A stretch of DNA of 64,000 nucleotides from Telopea speciosissima (lineage: Eukaryota > Streptophyta > Magnoliopsida > Proteales > Proteaceae). The DNA is taken from contig NC_057925.1 of NCBI RefSeq assembly GCF_018873765.1, positions 8,195,568 to 8,259,567 on the forward strand, in the 5' to 3' direction. The notes beneath the pieces are model-generated. The model made no database searches and was not told the DNA's origin. It saw nothing but the letters and a program-made list of their open reading frames with translations. Shown piece after piece: positions 34,948 to 46,851 of the stretch (positions within the stretch are counted from its first letter, which is position 1; each line of letters starts with the position of its first letter). The position numbers and the translations under genes are program-made.

Positions 34948-36357
34948 ATGGCTCATACTAATCCAGTGAAGGTACTGGAGCACTGCAATATCTCTCCACC
35001 ACCGGGATCTCTTGGAAACAAGATCCTTCCCCTCACCTTCTTCGACATTTTCTGGTTGCCTCCCTATCCCCTTGTGAAGGTCCTTTTCTTTTATGAATAT
35101 TCTTACTCTATGCACCACTTCAAAAATACCATATTTCCCAACCTTAAACACTCACTTTCCCTCACACTCCAGCACTTCTATCCTCTTTCTGGGCATTTAG
35201 TATGGTCTCAAGAATCATCCGAGCCCAAGTTCTGTTACATTGATGGAGACTCAGTCTGCCTAACCTTGGCAGAATCAGATGGTGATTTCCACCATATCTC
35301 AGGCAATCATGCAAGATATGTCAATCAATTCCATTGTCTTGTCCCTACACTTACCCCGTCATCCATGGTTGATCCTGAATTTTCAATTCCACTTTTGGGT
35401 TTGCAAGTAACAGTGTTTCCAAACTCCGGCATTTGCATCGGAGTAACTGCTAGTCATGTAGCCCTTGATGCTAGGACCCTTGTCCACTTCATGAAGTCAT
35501 GGGCATCAGTTTTTAGATCAGGAGTTGATTCATTGCCACTAGACTCTCTGCCATTACATAACAGGAATGTAATAAATGATCGGAAGGAGCTCAAGACGAA
35601 TTACTTGAATGAGATTAAAAAACTTAGAGGAACCATTGAACAAAAAAGCCTTAAGGTTTCAGACAACCATATAGTCCCATCGGACATTCTCCAGGCAACA
35701 TTTGTTGTGAACCAAAATGATGTCAAGCGACTGAGACAATGGATCTTGGCTAGACGCAAGAAGGATGAGGAACAGACATCAATTACCCCATCACATCTAT
35801 CAACATACTCTGTAATTTGTGCCCACACTTGGGTTTGCTCAATTAAATCAAGATCAATCGATGGTGCTGCTTCTAAGAGTCAAGATATGGAGGAGATCTT
35901 CGCCATTGCTATGGACTGCCGCATCAGGGATCGCCTGGATCCTCCAGTTCCAGAAACATATTTTGGAAATTGCTTTACAGTTTGTGTTGCAACAGTGAAA
36001 AGGAGTGACTTAATGGGAGAAGATGGGATCAGCATTGCAGCAGAAGCGATCACAAAGGCAATAAAGAAGCGATTGGATGATGGAGTGTTGAATGGGGCAG
36101 AGTACTGGATGTCTAAGGGGAGTGAAGCAGTAAAAAAGGAGCCTTTTGCAGTTGCAGGGTCACCTAGGTATAGAATATATGATACAGATTTTGGTTGGGG
36201 AAGGCCAAAGAAGTATGAATCACTCACACTTGGTGAGACAAGTATCTCCCTTTATGACTGCAAAGATGGAGAAGGCAGCCTGGAAGTTGGGGTGGCTTTA
36301 CCTAAGCTTCGGATGGATTATTTTTCTTCTATCTTTTATAAATTTCGAGAGACCTAG
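34948..36357 (+). CDS. BAHD acyltransferase, phenolic/flavonoid-glucoside malonyltransferase group
   Basis: Single-exon gene of 469 aa. It is expected to transfer an acyl group, probably malonyl from malonyl-CoA, to a sugar hydroxyl of a phenolic or flavonoid glucoside in the cytosol; the exact acceptor cannot be read from sequence. Motifs: catalytic HXXXD as HVALD (His about 170) in TASHVALDARTL; structural DFGWG at about 414 in DTDFGWGRPKKYE; and YFGNC in PETYFGNC, marking the anthocyanin/phenolic-glucoside malonyltransferase clade. The N-terminus MAHTNPVKVLEHCNISPPPG matches that clade, so I start at 34948. An in-frame ATG at 34918 would add ten residues. Length and motifs are normal, with no lesion. 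It stands alone between transposons; a spliced leader upstream is possible. Confidence 0.93.
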   Translation: MAHTNPVKVLEHCNISPPPGSLGNKILPLTFFDIFWLPPYPLVKVLFFYEYSYSMHHFKNTIFPNLKHSLSLTLQHFYPLSGHLVWSQESSEPKFCYIDGDSVCLTLAESDGDFHHISGNHARYVNQFHCLVPTLTPSSMVDPEFSIPLLGLQVTVFPNSGICIGVTASHVALDARTLVHFMKSWASVFRSGVDSLPLDSLPLHNRNVINDRKELKTNYLNEIKKLRGTIEQKSLKVSDNHIVPSDILQATFVVNQNDVKRLRQWILARRKKDEEQTSITPSHLSTYSVICAHTWVCSIKSRSIDGAASKSQDMEEIFAIAMDCRIRDRLDPPVPETYFGNCFTVCVATVKRSDLMGEDGISIAAEAITKAIKKRLDDGVLNGAEYWMSKGSEAVKKEPFAVAGSPRYRIYDTDFGWGRPKKYESLTLGETSISLYDCKDGEGSLEVGVALPKLRMDYFSSIFYKFRET

Positions 36358-37330
36358 TGCTGACTGAGATCGAGATTGTTATGTTTTGAATTAAGTACAT
36401 TCCCATTTCTGATTGGACTTTCTAATGGCATGTTTGGCCAAATTAATAATGTTATAAATAAAAAAATTAAAAAAAAACTGATGCATAGTTTGTTTTCCAT
36501 TTTTATTGCTTGCGAGTCTGAAAACATCTTAAGATATAATCAATTTATCTACACAGTTATATGAAACATTTTTTAGGAACACTGGCAACTCCAAATTGAT
36601 CTTTTGACCATCAATCTAATGGCACTTCTCTCTGCAGATAGAAATCCAAGATGAGTGGATAAAATGAGAACCTAATTGGATTATGGTAAATGTTTACTTG
36701 GAAAGAAATGCCACCAGAAGACTAAATTATGAGCTGCGGCCAAATGGTTTACCTAAAAAAGTAATCCAGTCAGGTTAATACTATCAAACAGAGCCCCCCT
36801 TTGGAACAGAAAGGCTCTATAATGTTTAATTTGATTGAGGGATAAGCTGAGCAACTTATCCTAGATTAAAATATTAATTAATAGGGATAAAAGTGGGTCT
36901 TTCAGGTTGTCTTCCCGACCCTCACCCCTCTCTTTTTTCCAAAATCATTCTTTCTAGTTTTGGTAACAAGGCCACACAAACAGAATGCAAGAGAGTGAAG
37001 GTTAGCAATTTCCTCTACTCAAAATAGATGGATCATATTGATTCCTAGAATGCAGCTGGTTTCATGAAAAAAAGTGAAGTGACATGAGAACAAGGCAAAC
37101 AAAACGCTCAGTTTGTAACTTTGTACACCAAGTTAGCATGATTGAAGACTAAACAAATGGCCAAGCCAAAGCAAGTAAACTGAGTACAGAGCGTAATTTT
37201 TTTTTTTTTTTTTTTCTGAAACCAACTGCCTCAAAGAGATGTAAGCATTCAATCAAGTGAGAGAACTTAGTAAATATCATAATTGGTTTTTTGAAACCAA
37301 CTGTGAAGACAAACCTCAAAGAGATGCAAG
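36358..37330. other. 3' flank of the acyltransferase gene
   Basis: AT-rich with a T-run near 37198-37216. No gene recognised. Confidence 0.45.
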
Positions 37331-37732
37331 TAGGGTTGCGAGTTTAGCCCTGTCGACCGAGCCCACCCAGACTCGCCCTAAGCTTGAATAGGGCCTGGGC
37401 TAAGATATTCTGGCGCTGAGGTATGGGTAAGGCCTGGGAATATTTGGCCATGAGTCAGGGTTGGGTTTGGGTCAGGGTTGAGGCTTTAGGTTGAGTTCGG
37501 TCTGGTCCAGCCCGACCCTATCTTCTTCCTCTTCTTCCTTCTTCTCCCCGGCCTGGCCCAGCCCCTTCTGGCCTCCCCATGATCAAGGCCAATCAGGGTC
37601 AGCCTAGCCCGGTCCTGAGAATAGGTCAGAATTGGGTTTTTCAGACTCTGAGTCTGGGCCGGGAGGCCTTGGCCCAACTAAGGGAAATCAGTGTTGGACT
37701 GGGGTTCTAAACTTGACCCTATTGCAGCCTTA
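37331..37732. repeat. hAT-like MITE, opposite orientation
   Basis: 402 bp, ends TAGGGTTGCGAGTTT and ATTGCAGCCTTA, flanked by GATGCAAG (37323-37330) and GATGTAAG (37733-37740), an 8 bp duplication with one change. The GC-rich body matches the elements at 1-410 and 32420-32944 but reversed and without the AT-rich middle. Confidence 0.8.
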
Positions 37733-37740
37733 GATGTAAG

Positions 37741-38152
37741 CATTCAATCAAGTGGGAGCCATTGTTCTTTATCTTGTTAACTCTTCATTTATGCTTAATA
37801 TCTTGGATTGAGTTATGCATCAGCGTCTTCTCACTGAAATGCTTGTACCTATCTCACGCTAGGTTCAACTCTTGGAAAAGCAGACCATTTGGTTTCTTAT
37901 GATACTGAATATAGGAAAAGGGTTCCTACACATCCGTTGTAGGAACTCATTCCCAAATGGTGACTACCCTTTCGCCACATGGATAAGGTGGCATGGCTAT
38001 GTTCAATGAAGGCCTTTGGGTGCTCCAGTGCAGAGGAATGATTTGATTCAGATTGAAGGAACTAAAAGAACTACGGGCAAACCTAAAATGACCTTAGGAG
38101 AAGTGCTGATGAAAAATATGCATAGCTTGGGCCTAGTATCAAGTATAACCTC
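37741..38152. other. Intergenic, no gene recognised
   Basis: Nothing supported. Confidence 0.4.
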
Positions 38153-38966
38153 TGATAAACCCAAAATCACCCCCAACCAATCAGAGATCGCCACGTGGCA
38201 TGACCCAGAAAAGTGGGCCAAGACAGAGTCAGTGAAGCACCATCCACCAACACCCATGGGCGCGGCCACCCTTGGGCGCCAACCTTGGGGGTGTGGACCT
38301 CCCTGGGCGCCAACCCCCTTGGACGAAGATCCCTTCTCCGAACATGTCATCCCCGGGCACGGCTTCCCCCAACACGTCATCTCCAAGCACAAGCTCCCTC
38401 GGATCGCCATCAACAAGACAACATCGCCAAGGACTCTAGGCCACCGCCTATCGAGTCACGTGGAGTGAATGGACTCATAACTTCATCTACCACGTAGATG
38501 AATCTATCCATCAAGATTACCAAGGCCACCAGGACACTACGCCCACAGGAAGACAACTTCCAAAGACACCACATCTCCAAGGAAGGCAACTACCAAGTCA
38601 ATCAAGGACACAACGTCTCTCAGGAAGACGACTCCCAGGTCTACCGTGACACCGCGTCTCACAGGAAGACAACCTATCAAGGATGAGCCCTGCTACCCAG
38701 GGACTCTATCACCTACGGCAAACATTCTACATCAACTAGGACTCTCCACACCGCCATACACTACTATAAAATGCAAGGTACATAGTCCCGTTAGGGGGAC
38801 ATCTAAACTCATCTTGAATACTACTATTCATCTATTTACTCAGAGAGATCTAACTTAGGCATCGGAGAATCCTAGGCCGAAACCACACCGGTTCTCCTTT
38901 GTCACCCCAGGGTCTTTTGCAGGTTACGACACTCGAAGGACCGCTGAGCTATTTCCTGACGCAACA
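38153..38966 (+). mobile_element. Solo LTR of a gypsy-type element, 814 bp
   Basis: Starts TGATAAACCCAAAATCACC and ends GACGCAACA, with a perfect 5 bp target duplication ACCTC (38148-38152 and 38967-38971). It has a TATAAAATG promoter near 38764 and the U5-like phrase TAGGCATCGGAGAATCC near 38857. A run of related AGGAAGAC-type segments spans 38550-38680. No internal region adjoins it, so it is a solo LTR. Confidence 0.88.
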
Positions 38967-38971
38967 ACCTC

Positions 38972-40820
38972 AAATAAAGTTTATTGGAGGGCAAGGATCC
39001 ATGTAGCCGACCCCATTTATTGGTCCGATGCTTTCTCCTCAGAGGAGTGGAGTTCAGATTTTTTTCAACTCATTGCACCTACAAGTAGGCATACCAAACT
39101 AAATTGAATGGAGCCCCAATTTGGTACAGTCTCTCCTACGCACAAGTCATTCACGTGCACCGAATTCGGGAACCATTAATTTCTAAGGGTTTAGGATGGT
39201 CTTCGCCTTCCATTTTTCAAGAATTAAGAATAAGATAATAGTTTTTCTCATATCTAAAAGTTCGTTGCATGTGTTTATTGCCACTTCCATAAGTTTAAAA
39301 CTTATTGAACTTAAGTTTTGAAGTAGAAAATTACAAATTTTATATCTTTAATTTATAAAAGGACAAGATGTTGTAGAAAAAAAACATGAACCTAAAATGA
39401 TGCAGAAAAGAATGGAATCGTAAACAAACAATCACACAATCGAACACAAGGATTTACGTGGTTAGGCAAAATTGCCTACATCCACGGTGGGATGAGATTT
39501 GTTTCACTATCAGTGGAGAATAGGGTTACAATCGCTCGTCCTCACACCTCTCTCAAATTAGTTACAGAGAAAGAACCATCACTAAAAATTTGTAGCAAAA
39601 CCCAATACAAGTTATTTACTGCTTCATCATATTGGCCTTTTCTGAGTAAAAAACATATAAAAGGCATAGGTACTTGTAGCAAACCACTGCAGGGAAATAA
39701 ATCAAAGTCAGTTCATGAAACAACAAACATAGTTGGTACCAAAAGAGCTAACTAGAACCTCTCTTTTAACCAGTAGAGTACCTAATTGATAAAACAACGA
39801 AGGTACCCTATGTTTAACTCTTTCTTATCCCTCAAGTATTATTTTTTAGAAAATAAATGGCGTCATCAACACTCGCAAAGACATTTATAGAAAGCCGCAA
39901 CAGATCCTTAAATAGTCAACTTCCATGGGGAGACAGATAGATATTGAAGCGCAAGCAATTGAGATTACCTTGGGGATGATGAACTTCTCAGTGAGAAAGC
40001 AGACAACACTAGTAAAGTACACTTCGCAGTTCGGGACTGAGAGTTCAACAATAGAAGATGTTAAATCAAACGGTGCTGAGCTCGAGAAGACCCAAGAAAA
40101 TCTGTACAGGTCAAAGAGCCCATGAAAAATCTGGTGCAAACAATCTGGAGCAGACCCCTATACAGTACACAAAGCGCCACTGGGAAAAAATTATTATAAT
40201 GAAAATTGAATAAAGTCTTGATTTATTGGTGAAAACTGAAGGAGGAACAAAAAAAGATTTGGACTTTACCAGAGCATTCATGGCCCCGACTTTTTTGTGA
40301 AGACCAAATCCCAGTTGCTTTTCTCAAGAAACATAAACCAAACATGGAAATTCATTTCCTATAGAAAACTACGCGGGATAAAGATTAATGGAGTTGGATA
40401 AGAATTCACTCACACATCATTGTGTATATCAGTTGTTGTATTTATATTGTATTCGAAATTTACACAAAATATTTGAAATTCAAAAAAAAAAGAGAGAGAG
40501 AAAGAGTTTGAGTATATCTAAACTACAAGTTGGGCTCTGAATGTAGTCGTTAAGATGAAATCCACTCCATGTGTGTCCCACTGAGTGAATTCCATCTGAA
40601 CAACCGTGGGCCGTTCTCGTACATTCACGTATGTGAAAGTGATCTTATCTCCTAAACTACTCTATACAATATCTTTTTTTTTTCCTTTTTTGGTAAGATA
40701 TTCAATACAATATCTTTTTGAGACGGTTAGAACCGTGCATGAGTTTGCATGCAATATAGATCACCATGCAATCCCGTTGCTTGTATTCAAATTTTAATTT
40801 GAATTTGAAATTTCGATCTC
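38972..40820. other. Intergenic, retroelement debris, no gene recognised
   Basis: 39420-39560 carries the phrase GGATTTACGTGGTTAGGCAA, common in plant retroelement and repeat sequence. The rest is AT-rich with no supported exon. Confidence 0.4.
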
Positions 40821-41680
40821 TTATCCTTAATACCCTCTTAAACCCTCACTTGCTTGCCGCTTCTCTCTCTCTATCGCTCTCTCCCTGACCATCTCTCCTC
40901 ACCGCCATGGCCGGAATCAAGAAGTTCCCATTACAGACCAGCAATAACGCCAATATCCCAAGCTGGAATTCCATGGCACCCTCTAGCAAGACCATCGAAG
41001 AAATCTACACAAAGAAGAATCCAATTGAACATATCCTTCTCCGACCTGACACCTACGTTGGATCGATCGGGAAACGCCCTCAGAATCTCTGGGTCTACGA
41101 AAGAGGGGAAATGGTCTACCGCAACGTCAATTACGTCCCTGGTCTCTACAAGATATTCGATGAAATCCTCGTCAATGCCGCCGACAACAAACAGCGTGAC
41201 CCATCCATGGATTCAATCAAGGTCGATATAAATGTTGAACAGAACTGTATCAGTGTATATAACAATGGCGAAGGTATTCCGATCGAGATCCACCAGAAGG
41301 AAGGGGTTTATGTGCCGGAATTGATTTTTGGGCATCTTTTGACTAGCAGTAATTACGATGATGCAATAAAGACGACGACTGGTGGGAGGAATGGATATGG
41401 GGCGAAGCTAACTAATATCTATTCTTTGGAATTTGTTATCGAGACTGCAGATGGTAAGAGGAAGAAGAAATATAAACAGGTAAGAAATATTGAATCTTTA
41501 CTATTGATTCTTGCTTCTTCTGATCTGATTCTTTCAATTTACTCTAAAATTTTGGATTTTGGGTTTGGGACCTCTGCTTCATTTCTGTGGTGTTCTATAT
41601 TGTCCAATGGCATCATCTCCTGGTTTGGGAGTGCAATTTTGTATTTCTTGGATTAATCCATCGTTGCTGTCTTAAAAAGA

Positions 41681-41850
41681 GGGTGGGCCTTGGTGCAACG
41701 GTAAGATTGCTCCATTGTGACCAAGTGGTCACAGGTTTAAGTCTAGAAATAGTCTCTCTGTGAAAACAAGGGTAAGGCTGCATACATCATGACCTTTCCT
41801 CCTCAGACCCCAGAGTTGCGGGAGCCTAATGCACTGGGTATGCCCTTTTT
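41681..41850 (+). mobile_element. Au-like SINE in intron 1 of TOP2 copy 2
   Basis: Begins GGGTGGGCCTTGGTGCAACG, has box A (TTGGTGCAACGG) and box B-like GGTTTAAGTC, contains the AGGGTAAGGCTGC phrase typical of Au SINEs, and ends CCCTTTTT. Copy 1 intron 1 has the uninterrupted site (TTGCTATCTTGGGC near 11105). The flanks TTGCTGTCTT and TTGCTTCCTT look like a decayed target duplication. Confidence 0.85.
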
Positions 41851-42054
41851 GCTTCCTTGGGGGCTTCAGAAAGAATTTTGTCTTCTAATGTTTCTTGGGT
41901 TTATGGGTGCTGGTATTCTTGTAGGTGGATTTTCTCTGGGTTTTGCTTCTTGTAATATTTCTGATGTGCATCTTGTTTCTTCTCATTAAGATTAGGATTA
42001 ATTCCGGTTATAACTATAGTATTAAATCTCGTTTTGGAAAGCCATTTCGGTCAA

Positions 42055-42415
42055 ATCGAAATTTCCGAGATACTAAAATTCCACCGAAATATTGTATTTT
42101 TTCTATGAGTTTGCTTAGCCATTTTTTGGTGTAAAATGCCAAAATGATCGAAATATCGAAACGAAATGACCAAAATTTCTGAATGAGATGGAAATTTTCG
42201 AAATGTTGCATTTTTTTTCTTTTTTGAATGGGATGGAAAAATTTCCGAGATTCTGAAATTTTGCCGAAATATTGTATTTTTTCTGAGTTTTGTTTGGCCA
42301 TTTTTTGGGTGTAAAATGCCAAAATGATCGAAATATCGAAACGAAATGACCAAAATTTCTGAATGAGATAGAAATTTTCAAAATATTGCATTTTTTTTTT
42401 CATTTCGACATAGCA
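42055..42415. repeat. Tandem duplication of about 180 bp in intron 1 of TOP2 copy 2
   Basis: Two units (about 42055-42235 and 42240-42415), each carrying AAATGATCGAAATATCGAAA and TTCTGAATGAGATAGAAATT-like sequence. Absent from copy 1. AT-rich with CGAAAT words; no coding meaning despite open frames on the reverse strand. Confidence 0.8.
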
Positions 42416-45400
42416 TCTCATTTCGTCCTAGCCAAAATATCCGAAATTTCAGCAAGATTTTGAACTATGGTTGAAACTTCTTATTCTTTCTGTTTTTATA
42501 GAGGTGTTTGTCTTCATTGTTGCATGATCTACAATTTAACTTCTACAAAGTTTAATAAGTATCTCCATTATGAAGGTATTTTCAAACAATATGGGGAATA
42601 AATCAGAGCCTGTCATAACCAAGTGCGAGGAAGGAGAGAACTGGACTAAGATTTCATTCAAGCCTGATTTGGCTAAATTCAACATGACTCACCTTGAGAA
42701 TGATGTTGTTGCCTTAATGAAAAAGAGGGTGATTGATTTAGCTGGATGCCTAGGTAAGACAGTTAAGGTTGAATTGAATGGGCAGCAGGTACCTGTAAAG
42801 TCATTCCTTGATTATGTCGATCTCTACCTTCAATCTGCCTCCAAAACCAGGCAAGATCCCCTCCCAAGGTTATAGTAAGTCAATTCTGTGTTTTTTTAGT
42901 TCATACAATCTCATCTGCCTGATTATTTTATCAGGATGGTGGAGAAAGTTAACGAGAGGTGGGAAATATGTGTGAGTCTAACTGAAAAACAGCAGTTTCA
43001 CTTCCAACAGGTAAATCCCTAAATACTCTAATTGAAATACATGAAGAGTTAAAATACAAAATTATAGTCTTGGAATTACAAACACATCCTTAAATTGCAT
43101 TGGTTGTTTTTCAGGTCAGCTTTGTGAATGGGATTGCCACCATCAGGGGTGGAACTCATGTTGAATATGTTACTAATCAGATCACAAACCATGTGATGAG
43201 CATAGTAAATAAGAAGAGAAAAAATGCCAACCTTAATGGTTTTGCAGTGAGGAACCATTTATGGGTCTTTGTCAATTGTCTCATTGAGAACCCCGCATTT
43301 GATTCTCAGACCAAAGAGTACTTGACTACTTGGCAAACTAGTTTTGGATCGAAATGTGAACTCTCACAGGAGTTCTTGAAAAAAGGTTTGTAGCCTCAGT
43401 TATTGTTTACTCTAAGAGGGAACGGATTGTGATGTTCAATGGCATCTTTGTGTTGCAGTGGCTAAATCTGGAGTGGTGGAAAGTTTGCTTTCTTCGGTAG
43501 ATAACCAGAGCCAATATCTTAAGAGAACTGACGGAGCAAAGAAACCAAGAATTACAGGTATTACCAAGCTTGAGGATGCTAATGATGCTGGAGGGTGGAA
43601 CTCTGAAAATTGTACGTTGATCCTGACAGAAGGAGATTCGGCTAAGGCTCTTGCAGTAAGTAGTTGTGATCCAGTTAGTCGCCCCCGTAAGTATATATAA
43701 AAACTGGTGTTAGTCTCTTCAAAGAAATTTTTTGATCAAACTTAAGTTTTTACAGATGGCGGGCATATCTATTATTGGCCGAAACCACTATGGAGTGTTT
43801 CCATTGAAGGGTAAGCTGCTCAATGTGAGGGAAGCAAACCCTAAACAGATCATGGATAATGCTGAAATCCAAAACATCAAGCAGATTCTTGGTTTGCAGC
43901 ATGGAATGGTGTATAACAGTGTCAAATCACTGAGATATGGCCATTTAATGATAATGGCTGATCAGGTTTGGATCCTTGGACCATCATTCTTTTTTCTGTA
44001 ATCCTGCTCTGAGGATTTCATATTTTTTTTATTTTTAATCCTTTTTTGGCCAACTAATTATTTCCTTGCTGTTTCAGGATCATGATGGATCTCATATCAA
44101 GGGGTTACTGATTAATTTTATCCATTCATTCTGGCCTATCTGCTTAAAATTCCATCCTTTTTGGTGGAGTTTGTACCACCCGTTGTGAAGGTTGATATCA
44201 ATCATTTAAGCAACTGTCAGCCATTTTATTTACTTGAGTTATCAAAGACAGAATGCATCTAATGCCTGTATTCGTAATCTTTTACAGGCAACTCACAGAA
44301 ATGGAAAGGTCTTATCCTTCTATTCAATGCCTGAGTATGAATCATGGAATGAAAGACTGAGGGGAAATACCATTGACTGGTCTATCAAGTACTATAAGGT
44401 TTGACTTTACAAATTTCAAGGAGCCCAACTGGATTCCTAACTTGGAAATGTCTGCTTAGGCTTTCCATTCTCATTATAATCATATTTGGCTCTCTGGGCA
44501 GGGGTTGGGTACTAGCACATCAAAAGAAGGCAAGGAGTATTTCAAAGACCTTCACAAGAACAAGAAAGATTTTTTGTGGGTAGATGAGCAAGATGGAGAA
44601 GCCATTGAGCTTGCATTCAGCAAGAAGAAGATTGAGGCAAGGAAGAACTGGATCAGGCAATTTAAGGTTAAACATCTTAGTAATCCACATTGATAATTTT
44701 GAAAAAGAGAAGATCTCAATAACAAAATTTGCAATTTTGAAATTTTATAACCTCTAAATTCTGATGAAGCTGTTATTTCTGGATTTGCAGCCTGGTACTT
44801 ATCTTGATCCAAAGGAGAAGCTCATAAAGTACAGTGACTTTGTTCACAAGGAGCTGAAACTGTTTTCCATGGCTGATCTGCAAAGATCAATCCCGTCTAT
44901 GGTGGATGGTCTGAAACCAGGCCAACGAAAGATTCTGTTCTGTTCTTTCAAGAGGGGTTTTGTTAAAGAAGCAAAGGTTGCCCAGTTTTCGGGTTATGTA
45001 TCTGAGCATTCAGCTTACCACCATGGTGAGGCGAGTCTCCAAAGCACAATAATTGGAATGGCACAGGATTATATTGGAAGCAATAACATAAATCTTATGA
45101 AACCAAATGGCCAATTTGGCACCAGGCACCAGGTGTGTGAAAAAATATTAGGCCTGTACTTGTTTAACATTAGCTCTTCCTTAATTCTTCCCTCATCATA
45201 ATTGGGTTTTGAAAAATGTTAATCAGCTGCAATTTCCCTGTTGTAGGGAGGCAAAGATCATGCGAGTGCAAGGTACATTTACACTTGTCTATCTCCTATC
45301 ACACGGTTCTTGTTCCCCAAGGAAGATGATGTCCTACTTGACTATTTGAATGAAGATGGACAGTCTATTGAACCCACTTGGTAAGTTAAGCGCAGAGCAG

Positions 45401-46768
45401 GTTGATAGAAAGTTTTATGGGAAGCTGTCAAGAATATCTGTTGCTTACAGTTATGCATTGTGCAATTCAGGTACATGCCAATTGTCCCTACGGTTCTAAT
45501 CAATGGAAGTGAAGGAATTGGGACTGGGTGGAGCTCTTTCATTCCCAATTACAATCCAAGAGAGATTATTGCAAATATCAGGAACTTGTTGAATGATGAA
45601 CCTATGGAACACATGGATCCATGGTACAAGGGATTCAAGGGGTCAATTGAGAAAACATCAACAAAGGAAACGGGGGTGAGCTACACTGTCAGTGGGATCA
45701 TAGAGGAAATCAAAAAGACAACTATCAGAATCACAGAACTACCCATCCGGAGGTGGACCCAGGATTATAAGGAGTTCTTGGAGTCTATAATGACAAGAAA
45801 TGACAAAATCAAGGACACATTCATCAAGGTATCTTTCTATCTAGACTTGAAAGTTCCATTGGGTCCCATTTTTTTATTCCATGGGCATGAGGCTTGTCAG
45901 AGAGAGAGTTCTCACATCTCTGTTGGTTGCAGGATTACAAGGAGAACAATGATGACATGACTGTTGATTTTGAAGTTAACATGTCCGAGGAAAACTTGAT
46001 GGCAGCCAAGCAAGAAGGCCTGTTGAAAAAGTTTAAACTCACAACTACAATCAGCACAAGCAATATGCACCTTTCTGATGCAAAAGGTGTAATTAAGAAA
46101 TATGACACCCCAGAGCAGAGTAAGAATTTTACACTTCATTTACATTGTGGAATATTACACTTCATGTTTCTTTTTTAGTATAATTTTTTTTCCCCCGTCA
46201 ATGCAGTTCTTGAGGAATTCTTTCATTTAAGGCTTGAAATCTATGAGAAAAGAACGGTAATAGCTATCTTCATCTCCCCCTCCTTTCCCCCCCCCCCCGG
46301 CGCCCCAAAGGTTATGATAAAATTATATAAACCAACTTTAATATTGCTTGCAGAAAGAATTGGTGAAAAATATTGAGATGGAGCAGTTGAAACTGGCCAA
46401 CAAGGTCAGGTTTATACTTGGGGTTGTAAATGGGGAGATCATTGTGAGCAACAGGAAGATAATTGATTTGTTCCAGGAGCTGCACAAGAAAGGTTTCACT
46501 CCATTACCAAAGAAAGGCAAGACTGTTGAAGCGGCAGGGGCAACTGAAGTTGGAGAAGAAAATGAAGAAAACTCAGAGATAGCCGGAAGCAAGGGAGTAC
46601 GAGCAAGTGACTATGATTATCTTCTATCAATGGCTATTGGAACACTGACCCTGGAGAGCGTTCAGGAGCTCATTGCTAACAAGCATCAGTTCGAAAGTAA
46701 AGTGGATGAGTTGAGGAAGGCTACTCCAAAGTCATTGTGGTTGAAGGATCTTGAAGCACTTGAGAAGG

Positions 46769-46851
46769 AACTGGTGCTGTGCCTGGCTTCAAAGGAACGC
46801 TAACTGGTGCTGTGCCTGGGCACAGGTACACGCCCAGGCACAGCACCAGTT
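46769..46851. mobile_element. Inverted-repeat insertion at the exon 15 splice donor of TOP2 copy 2
   Basis: Arms 46802-46821 and 46832-46851 are perfect 20 bp reverse complements (AACTGGTGCTGTGCCTGGGC) around a 10 bp loop. An 18 bp direct copy of the arm lies at 46769-46786. Copy 1 has AAGGAACTTGAT|GTATGCC at this point; copy 2 has the insertion instead, so the donor is gone. Confidence 0.8.

Noticed and set aside
42014-42421. Three overlapping minus-strand frames of 88-135 codons
   Set aside because: They cover a tandem-duplicated AT-rich intron repeat and show only repeated low-complexity peptide text.
44130-44140. The exon 7 base loss as a sequencing error
   Set aside because: Possible, but not assumed: the site is not a long homopolymer and two other independent lesions exist in the same copy.
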